Assembly (NCBI GenBank): GCA_021827485.1
Contig: JAKAVM010000018.1
Span: 1-57,880, forward strand
Origin: Actinomycetes bacterium
GTDB lineage: Bacteria > Actinomycetota > Acidimicrobiia > Acidimicrobiales > JAKAVM01
DNA length: 57,880 nt
Direction of reading: 5' to 3'
A program made the position numbers and the translations under genes. The notes under the pieces are model-generated. The model was not told the origin of the DNA, did no database searches, and saw only the letters and a list, made by a program, of their open reading frames with translations. This document shows positions 51,287 through 57,880 of the stretch, piece by piece (positions within the stretch are counted from its first letter, which is position 1; each line of letters opens with the position of its first letter).

Positions 51287-52879
51287 ATGAACCCTAAGGT
51301 TGTCGCAATTGGACTTGGACCGTCTGATGGAAGATTCCTGTCAAAGTCGGCTATGCAAGCCGTTGCTGGGGCTAGTTCGGTCTTTGTACGAACTCTAAAA
51401 CATCCGGCGGTTGCAGAACTTGGCAAAGTCAGTTCCTTTGACTGGCTTTATGAGAAGTTAGATACCTTTGAAGCGGTATATCGAGAAATTGCATTTATCG
51501 TAAGAGAGCAAGCAGTTGAAGCAGCAAAAAGTGGAGGTTATGTTGTGTACTGCGTACCAGGCTCTCCAAGTATTCTTGAGGATAGCGTTGCCATCCTGCG
51601 GGTCGAGCAAGATATTTCAGTCGAGCTTATCCAAAATGTTTCATTTATGGATTTGGTTTGGGATCGAATTGGTATCGATCCTTTTGCTGAAGCTGTAACC
51701 CTCGTTGATGCTCAGAGTTTTGTTCAGCAAAGTGCGGGCCTTGCGGGACCATTTCTCGTAGCGCAATGTTGGAATACCGGACTATTGTCAAATATAAAGC
51801 TAAAAATCTCGGAGTACGATGATAATAGCAACATTGAGGTAACAGTTCTGTCACGACTTGGTTGTTCGGACGAAAGAGTTGAGAAAATAAGCCTTACTGA
51901 ATTAGATCAAGGCAATTATGCAGATCATATGACGAGCATCTTCATACCTAAGTTGGCTTCATCTCTGTCCTCAGAAGTTGCTGAACTAGATGAATTGATA
52001 AGAACTCTAAGGGAACAATGTCCATGGGATCGTAAGCAAACCCATCAAAGCCTCGCCACGCATCTAATTGAAGAAACCTACGAAGTCTTAGACGCAATCT
52101 CCGAACTTCCGCATTACCAACCCGGAACGCGCGATGGGGTGCTGACGACGCATTACCAACCCGGAACGCGCGATGGGGTACTGACGACGCGGGGCAAGCC
52201 AAGGCGTGAATCTGCGTATGAGACTAATAAAATTGGTTCTGCTGAATATGAGCATCTCAAAGAGGAACTCGGCGACTTATTGGTTCAGGTCTTGTTTCAT
52301 GCAAGGCTGGCCTCCGAGACTGGTAATTTTGATGTGAGCGATATTGCGCGCACCACGCGAGATAAATTGATCAACCGACATCCGCATGTTTTTGGAGATG
52401 TAATTGCAGATACCCCCGAAGAGGTGATGACAAATTGGGAACAAATAAAGAAAGTTGAAAAGTCGAGAAGTTCAATCATGGAAGGCATCCCAAAATTTCT
52501 TCCAGCACTGGTATTTGCTCAAAAAGTTCAAAAAAAGGCCGCTTCGGTTGGATTTGATTGGGACAACCCCAAGGGCGCGTCTGCGAAAATTCTTGAAGAG
52601 CTAGAGGAGATAAGACATGCTTTTACGCAGGCTATAAACAAAAATGACGGGCACGACTTAGTAGGAGAAGAACTTGGCGATTTGTTTTTTTCGACTGTAA
52701 ATTTTGCACGCCACCTGGGATTTGATGCTGAATCGGCTCTACGCGAAGCAACCTCGAAATTTCAGAATCGTTTCGAAAGGGTGGAAGGATTGATCCAAAA
52801 AACAGGAAGAGATTTCCATGACTATACCCTTGAAGAACTTGACAAATTCTGGGAAATGGCTAAGCAAGACTTGGATTAG
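51287..52879 (+). CDS. mazG: MazG nucleotide pyrophosphohydrolase with N-terminal methylase domain
   Basis: A 530-residue YabN-like fusion. The first 220 residues are a tetrapyrrole-methylase-like domain (VVAIGLGPSDGRFLSKSAMQ, GYVVYCVPGSPSILEDSVAI). The rest is a tandem MazG domain: LIRTLREQCPWDRKQTHQSL, ATHLIEETYEVLDAISELP, HLKEELGDLLVQVLFHARLA, then VGFDWDNPKGASAKILEELE and DLVGEELGDLFFSTVNFARH. The metal-binding EExxE pattern is present in both. It hydrolyses NTPs or alarmone-related nucleotides to clean the pool. About 45 extra residues split the first MazG domain and include two copies of HYQPGTRDGVLTT from a GC-rich 39-bp duplication. The ATG at 51287 lies right against a hairpin and has no visible ribosome binding site. 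Confidence 0.9.
   Translation: MNPKVVAIGLGPSDGRFLSKSAMQAVAGASSVFVRTLKHPAVAELGKVSSFDWLYEKLDTFEAVYREIAFIVREQAVEAAKSGGYVVYCVPGSPSILEDSVAILRVEQDISVELIQNVSFMDLVWDRIGIDPFAEAVTLVDAQSFVQQSAGLAGPFLVAQCWNTGLLSNIKLKISEYDDNSNIEVTVLSRLGCSDERVEKISLTELDQGNYADHMTSIFIPKLASSLSSEVAELDELIRTLREQCPWDRKQTHQSLATHLIEETYEVLDAISELPHYQPGTRDGVLTTHYQPGTRDGVLTTRGKPRRESAYETNKIGSAEYEHLKEELGDLLVQVLFHARLASETGNFDVSDIARTTRDKLINRHPHVFGDVIADTPEEVMTNWEQIKKVEKSRSSIMEGIPKFLPALVFAQKVQKKAASVGFDWDNPKGASAKILEELEEIRHAFTQAINKNDGHDLVGEELGDLFFSTVNFARHLGFDAESALREATSKFQNRFERVEGLIQKTGRDFHDYTLEELDKFWEMAKQDLD
52112..52189 (+). repeat. 39-bp tandem duplication inside mazG
   Basis: Two copies (52112-52150 and 52151-52189) differ by one base. Each reads CATTACCAACCCGGAACGCG and continues CGATGGGGTGCTGACGACG. 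The unit is in frame (13 residues) and much richer in GC than the flanks, so it looks like an inserted repeat element rather than native mazG sequence. Confidence 0.88.
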
Positions 52880-53004
52880 CCACGGGCCAGTTCCAAATTC
52901 TAAGGTCTTATATCGGGTTCTTTAGCTTGCATTTCAATCGTGAGGCGATCCGCAAAGACAAATCGGAAGTTCTTCAATTTATGGTTGATGGGCAAGGATC
53001 CCTG

Positions 53005-53032
53005 ATTTAGCTCGCAATATGAGCTAAATTTT
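53005..53032 (+). terminator. Hairpin with T-run upstream of eno
   Basis: ATTTAGCTC-GCAATAT-GAGCTAAAT followed by TTTC is a 9-bp stem with a 7-base loop and a short T-run. It could end the mazG transcript. It lies only about 30 bases before the eno start, so it may instead sit in the eno leader as an attenuator. Confidence 0.55.
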
Positions 53033-53051
53033 CAAGAATAATTGACTTTGA

Positions 53052-54706
<1,655 letters not shown>

Positions 54707-54768
54707 AAGCAGTTTCGGCCTCCACTGACGAACGTGATGAGATTTCAAGGCTACTGGGCCGACCGGTT

Positions 54769-55242
54769 ATGGCCGAATTTAGAGTGGTCGTTCGCAATCT
54801 TAGGAACCAACCTGTTGTCATTGTGAATTTCCCATTATTGCATGACGGTTCACCTATGCCTACACTTTTCTGGCTTGTTGCAAGACAAGAGTCTGAGAGC
54901 GTAGCGCGTGTTGAGTCACAAGGTGGAGTAAAGGTATGCCAATCCGTTATTGATGCCAAACAGATTGAAGACTCTCACGTCGAGTATGCTCGCCTAAGGG
55001 GAAAGCAGATTCCATTAGACTTCAATGGTCTACGTCCTTCAGGTGGAGTTGGTGGTACTCGGCGAGGTGTGAAGTGTTTGCATGCTCACCTGGCATGGTT
55101 TCTGGCGGGAGGCAGTGACCCTGTCGGCAGCTGGACAGCAGAGCAAATCAACATAACTAGGGATGATTATCTGGTTGAGATACCATCTGATGAACTGTAC
55201 TTCGACTCACTAACCCGCCGACCGGGGCAGAGCACACCGTGA
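54769..55242 (+). CDS. DUF501 family protein
   Basis: A protein of at least 157 residues that belongs to DUF501, found in nearly all actinobacteria between ftsB and ppx. VVVRNLRNQPVVIVNFPLLH, GSPMPTLFWLVARQESESVA (usual 'P-T-L-F/Y' core), and GGVGGTRRGVKCLHAHLAWF (the conserved G-G-x-x-x-G-V-K-C-L-H motif) are diagnostic. The function is unknown; the Cys-Leu-His-Ala-His set could bind metal. The only conventional start in frame is ATG 54769, but the conserved opening of the family (ERDEISRLLGRPV) is encoded just upstream in the same frame. Translation may therefore begin at a non-standard codon near 54710-54750. The stop overlaps ppx in GTGA. Confidence 0.85.
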   Translation: MAEFRVVVRNLRNQPVVIVNFPLLHDGSPMPTLFWLVARQESESVARVESQGGVKVCQSVIDAKQIEDSHVEYARLRGKQIPLDFNGLRPSGGVGGTRRGVKCLHAHLAWFLAGGSDPVGSWTAEQINITRDDYLVEIPSDELYFDSLTRRPGQSTP

Positions 55243-56213
55243 CCCAGCTAAGAGATGTGGTGGCCGCAATTGACTGCGGTACAAATTCAACAAGACTGCT
55301 GGTCGTTGATCGGCTTGGCAACCAGCTAGCTCGTGAACTTACCATAACCAGGTTGGGCCAAGGCGTCGATAAAACTGGAAGATTGGATCCAGGGGCCATT
55401 ACAAGAACGCTAGAGGCTCTCATCAACTATAAGAGAGTAATGGATAGCTTTGGAGTGAGTAAGGCAAGATTAGTTGCCACATCAGCTGCACGAGATGCAG
55501 CAAATTCTCATGAGTTTTTTGATCAAGTGGTAAAGGTTACTGGTCTGCAAGTAGACCTTCTCGACGGGACAAGTGAAGGGCACCTTTCATTTCTTGGGGC
55601 AACGCGTCAGCTTGAAGATCTAGAAAATCAAGTATTGATAGTCGATATAGGTGGAGGATCTTCAGAATTCGTTGCAGGTGTTCCTCGCCAACCTCCCAAG
55701 TTTGTCACCTCACTCGACGTTGGTTGCGTTCGCATGACCGAAAGATTCTTGCGTTCAGATCCGCCAAGCTCAATTGAGGTTCAATCAGCGATTGAATTTA
55801 TAGATGACTTAGTAAAATCAGTTCACAAAAGAGCTAAATCTACCTACTCGCCAAGTGCTTTCATGGATCATCGTCTTATTGGATTGGCAGGAACGGTCAC
55901 GGCGTTATCTTCGATGATCCAAGGAGTTCTAAAGTATGATCCGGCGCTGACCCATAATTCGGTTTTTACTCTTGAACAGCTGGAGGCCATACACGAGGAG
56001 CTATTGCGTATGAAATCTTCAGAACGATCTAGTAAGTTCAACTTAGAGTCTGGACGAGCCGATGTCATCGTGGCAGGCTCTCTAATTCTGGCCAGATTGA
56101 TGTCCATCTTAGAGTTTTCCCAGGTGACAGTCTCAGAGGCAGATATTTTAGATGGTATTGCAGCGAGTTTACTAGGTGTGGAATTGGTGAATCGAAGCGC
56201 GTGCGATGGGTAA
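55239..56213 (+). CDS. ppx: Exopolyphosphatase / GppA family phosphatase
   Basis: A 324-residue ASKHA-fold enzyme hydrolysing polyphosphate or pppGpp. It has VAAIDCGTNSTRLLVVD (phosphate loop 1), VATSAARDAANSHEFFDQV, LDGTSEGHLSFLGATRQL, VLIVDIGGGSSEFVAG (loop 2), and LDVGCVRMTERFL. It ends without the HD-type C-terminal domain of E. coli GppA, like the short actinobacterial Ppx1. Start GTG 55239 overlaps the DUF501 stop, so eno, ftsB, DUF501 and ppx look like one coupled transcript. Confidence 0.93.
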   Translation: MTQLRDVVAAIDCGTNSTRLLVVDRLGNQLARELTITRLGQGVDKTGRLDPGAITRTLEALINYKRVMDSFGVSKARLVATSAARDAANSHEFFDQVVKVTGLQVDLLDGTSEGHLSFLGATRQLEDLENQVLIVDIGGGSSEFVAGVPRQPPKFVTSLDVGCVRMTERFLRSDPPSSIEVQSAIEFIDDLVKSVHKRAKSTYSPSAFMDHRLIGLAGTVTALSSMIQGVLKYDPALTHNSVFTLEQLEAIHEELLRMKSSERSSKFNLESGRADVIVAGSLILARLMSILEFSQVTVSEADILDGIAASLLGVELVNRSACDG

Positions 56214-56279
56214 GTTATTAGAGAATATTGGTTATCGAAATGAAAGAAACTGCCGATATAACTATTACTGGGGGAACTT

Positions 56280-56320
56280 TGGGTGGCGCGGGCCACTGAG
56301 TTCCGTGGCCCGCCCGCCCA
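56280..56320. terminator. GC-rich hairpin after ppx
   Basis: CGGGCCAC (56289-56296) pairs with GTGGCCCG (56305-56312) around TGAGTTCC, with outer TGGG/CCCA pairs at the ends. It lies between ppx and the NlpC/P60 gene. No T-run follows. It could end the ppx transcript or shape the leader of the next gene. Confidence 0.45.
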
Positions 56321-56353
56321 GTTCAGATGCTATTGCGACCTGGAGATATTAGT

Positions 56354-57724
56354 TTGTCTCGAATAACTCCCAACGGATTACCATTTGGGCGTAGTGCCCT
56401 ATCTGTCATTACTTTGTTGCCTGTACTTGCGGCTAGCATGTTGCTTGCCCAGCTTCCCATTGGTGGTTCCGTGGCTAGTATCGTAGTGCAATCTAATCAA
56501 ACTAGCTCTGCACCAAGTGTAAGTCCAGCATATATCGTGGCAAGTTCTTCTGGGGCAGTTGTTCCATTCGCCGATGCGGGAGATTACGGTTCTTTTATTG
56601 AGCCCAATCCAGCCACATTGCCAACCCCGCCAACAACAACCCCGCCAACAACAACCCCGCCAACAACAACCCCGCCAACAACAACCCCGCCAACAACAAC
56701 CCCGCCAACAACAACCCCGCCAACAACAACCCCGCCAACAACTACTACAGCGCCGTCGTCAGAGGCTAATCCCACGAGTTTCGTTCCGATCAATCCTCAA
56801 TCACCAGTTGTCTCGATGGCGGCGACTGTTGATAGCGCGGGATATTGGCTACTTACACAAAATGGGGAAGTGTTTAGTTTTGGGGATGCGCAATATTATG
56901 GGGGACTAGGAGCTAATTCGGTCAACCAGCAAGCAGTTGCATTGGTTACCACTTCCAACTCAACTGGATATTGGATCGCTAGCGCACAAGGAAGCATATA
57001 TTCATTTGGTGAAGCCAAGAACTATGGATCTGCTGCAGATATAAGTCTAGCAAAGCCTATCGTATCTATGGCAGCAACTTCTGACAGCCAAGGATACTGG
57101 CTTGTTGCATCCGACGGAGGGATTTTTGCATATGGAGATGCACAATTTTATGGTTCGACAGGATCAATTCACTTGAACGAACCCATCGTATCTATGGCAG
57201 CAACTTCTGACAGCCAAGGATACTGGCTTGTTGCATCCGACGGAGGGATTTTTGCATATGGGGACGCATATTTTTCTGGATCCGCACTTGGACATTTGGT
57301 TTCGGGCAGCGATCAAGCAGTAGCAATCGTTGCAGTAAGTCCCAATGTTGGACAGGGAAGTGCAATCGCGCGTAAAGCAGTGGATTTCGCACTTAGCCAA
57401 GTCGGCCAACCTTATCTTTACGGCGGAACTGGGGTAGGGGGTTACGACTGTTCTGGACTTGTCATGGTTTCATATCAAAATGCTGGATTACTCTTACCGA
57501 GAACCGCTCAGGCTCAGTTTGACGCGACAATCCCGGTACCAAGTACTGTAGCGCTCATACCGGGAGACCTATTGTTTTTTGGTCAATCAACGTCCCAAAT
57601 CTCACATGATGGTATCTATATAGGCAACGGTGAGATGGTTGATGCCCCCCATCCAGGTGCCGATGTTAGAATAGAAGACTACAACTGGAGCGACTATCTC
57701 GGGGCAACTAGACCTGCTCCTTAG
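56354..57724 (+). CDS. NlpC/P60 peptidoglycan hydrolase with GYW repeats
   Basis: A secreted protein of about 456 residues. The TTG at 56354 with GGAG eight bases upstream is preferred to the ATG at 56327. The signal peptide covers SALSVITLLPVLAASMLLA. A Pro-Thr linker (eight PPTTT-type units) follows, then about five GYW repeats (GYWLLTQNGEVFSFGDAQYY, GYWLVASDGGIFAYGDAQFY). The C-terminal NlpC/P60 domain has ALSQVGQPYLYGGTGVGGYD followed by CSGLV with the catalytic Cys, ISHDGIYIGNGEMVDAPH with the catalytic His, and LIPGDLLFF. It should cut stem peptides in the wall; the GYW repeats may target or space the enzyme. Confidence 0.9.
   Translation: MSRITPNGLPFGRSALSVITLLPVLAASMLLAQLPIGGSVASIVVQSNQTSSAPSVSPAYIVASSSGAVVPFADAGDYGSFIEPNPATLPTPPTTTPPTTTPPTTTPPTTTPPTTTPPTTTPPTTTPPTTTTAPSSEANPTSFVPINPQSPVVSMAATVDSAGYWLLTQNGEVFSFGDAQYYGGLGANSVNQQAVALVTTSNSTGYWIASAQGSIYSFGEAKNYGSAADISLAKPIVSMAATSDSQGYWLVASDGGIFAYGDAQFYGSTGSIHLNEPIVSMAATSDSQGYWLVASDGGIFAYGDAYFSGSALGHLVSGSDQAVAIVAVSPNVGQGSAIARKAVDFALSQVGQPYLYGGTGVGGYDCSGLVMVSYQNAGLLLPRTAQAQFDATIPVPSTVALIPGDLLFFGQSTSQISHDGIYIGNGEMVDAPHPGADVRIEDYNWSDYLGATRPAP
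56626..56745 (+). repeat. Eight 15-bp repeats encoding Pro-Thr linker
   Basis: The unit CCCGCCAACAACAAC occurs eight times in a row, the last with one change. It encodes a Thr-Pro-Pro-Thr-Thr linker. Seven units are identical at DNA level, so copy number is likely to vary between strains. Confidence 0.92.
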
Positions 57725-57744
57725 AAGTAAAGTCTAAGGAATTT
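57718..57744 (+). terminator. Terminator after the NlpC/P60 gene
   Basis: TCCTTAGA-AGTAAAG-TCTAAGGA forms an 8-bp stem overlapping the stop codon, followed by ATTTG. The T-run is short, so termination may be weak. Confidence 0.5.
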
Positions 57745-57798
57745 GAAAAATCAATAAAAAATCATACTTTCTAAGTAAAATGACTGTAATCTGAAACT

Positions 57799-57880
57799 GT
57801 GCAGTTCAAAGGCCCGTACGAGGAATTATTTGGCCGACGAATCACGCTGAAGCAGCTTGGTCCGCGAGACTTTGAGGCTT
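57799..57880 (+). CDS. GNAT acetyltransferase, 5' part (window edge)
   Basis: From GTG 57799 an open frame runs to the window end: MQFKGPYEELFGRRITLKQL followed by GPRDFEA. The segment LFGRRITLKQLGPRDFEA is the usual opening of RimJ/RimL-type N-acetyltransferases, where the first strand and helix carry 'GxRxxLRPLxxxDxExL'. Only 27 codons are visible, so the substrate and the rest of the fold cannot be judged. No clear Shine-Dalgarno site is seen. Confidence 0.55.
   Translation, partial: MQFKGPYEELFGRRITLKQLGPRDFEA

Noticed and set aside
51948-52202. Minus-strand frame reading repeated PHRAFRVGNA
   Set aside because: It is the reverse reading of the 39-bp duplication inside mazG, whose plus-strand frame is supported by MazG motifs on both sides.
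56220-56326. Possible c-di-AMP riboswitch before the NlpC/P60 gene
   Set aside because: Such riboswitches often precede wall hydrolases, but only one simple GC-rich hairpin is seen here and the conserved ydaO core was not found.
56584-56793. Minus-strand Val-Gly repeat protein
   Set aside because: Antisense reading of the 15-bp Pro-Thr linker repeats.

Overview
The window reads as chromosomal DNA from an actinobacterium, most likely of the class Acidimicrobiia. This is inferred from content rather than a database search. The support is: actinobacterial gene orders (metG-tatD-rsmA-ispE, then glmU-prs-L25-pth-mfd-foldase-mazG-eno-ftsB-DUF501-ppx); a 33-residue bS22 ribosomal protein of the mycobacterial type; a leaderless-type promoter layout at several genes; many GTG/TTG starts; and secreted proteins built from 'GYWLVxxDGGIFAFGDAxFxGS' repeats. 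Base composition is moderate by eye, with local GC-rich patches.

Layout. 1-4.4 kb: housekeeping block (metG 3' part, a methyltransferase, tatD, rsmA, ispE), then a tiny bS22 gene on the minus strand and a tRNA-Gln gene. 4.78-10.82 kb: a compact integrative element inserted in the 3' half of that tRNA, bounded by perfect 49-bp direct repeats. It holds a tyrosine recombinase, an excisionase-like HTH protein, iteron-like sites, paired candidate integrase-arm sites near both ends, and one very large secreted repeat protein. 10.9-17.0 kb: accessory genes (collagen-like surface protein, SRPBCC protein, slipin, membrane protein, glutathione peroxidase, APH-type kinase). 17.2-17.8 kb: a decaying toxin-antitoxin pair. 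17.8-21.9 kb: a Fur-family regulator divergent from a complete zinc/manganese-type ABC importer, with a perfect palindrome over the importer promoter. 21.9-25.5 kb: histone-deacetylase-like hydrolase, an XRE/nucleotidyltransferase pair resembling a toxin-antitoxin module, and bioA.

25.9-33.1 kb: a tightly packed operon of prepilin-like proteins around a PilX-like giant (about 1,075 aa) with an Asp-rich, Cys-rich C-terminal region, plus a lipoprotein and a small secreted protein. A TetR regulator and a convergent pair of glycosyltransferase genes (GT2 and GT-C) follow. 36.3-40.9 kb: a membrane-anchored protein, a second giant secreted protein made of about 20 Cys-x5-Cys repeats (a relative of the mobile-element cargo), and a TetR regulator.

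41.1-57.9 kb: housekeeping again. Notable departures are a GlmU that stops before its acetyltransferase active site, a MazG with a GC-rich 39-bp tandem duplication inserted in frame, and a DUF501 gene whose conserved N-terminus lies upstream of its only conventional start codon. The block ends with an NlpC/P60 hydrolase carrying the GYW repeats and a Pro-Thr linker, and the start of a GNAT acetyltransferase.

Common themes are envelope and surface proteins (four repeat proteins, pilins, glycosyltransferases, peptidoglycan hydrolase) and small autoregulated modules whose palindromic operators sit directly on the core promoter.
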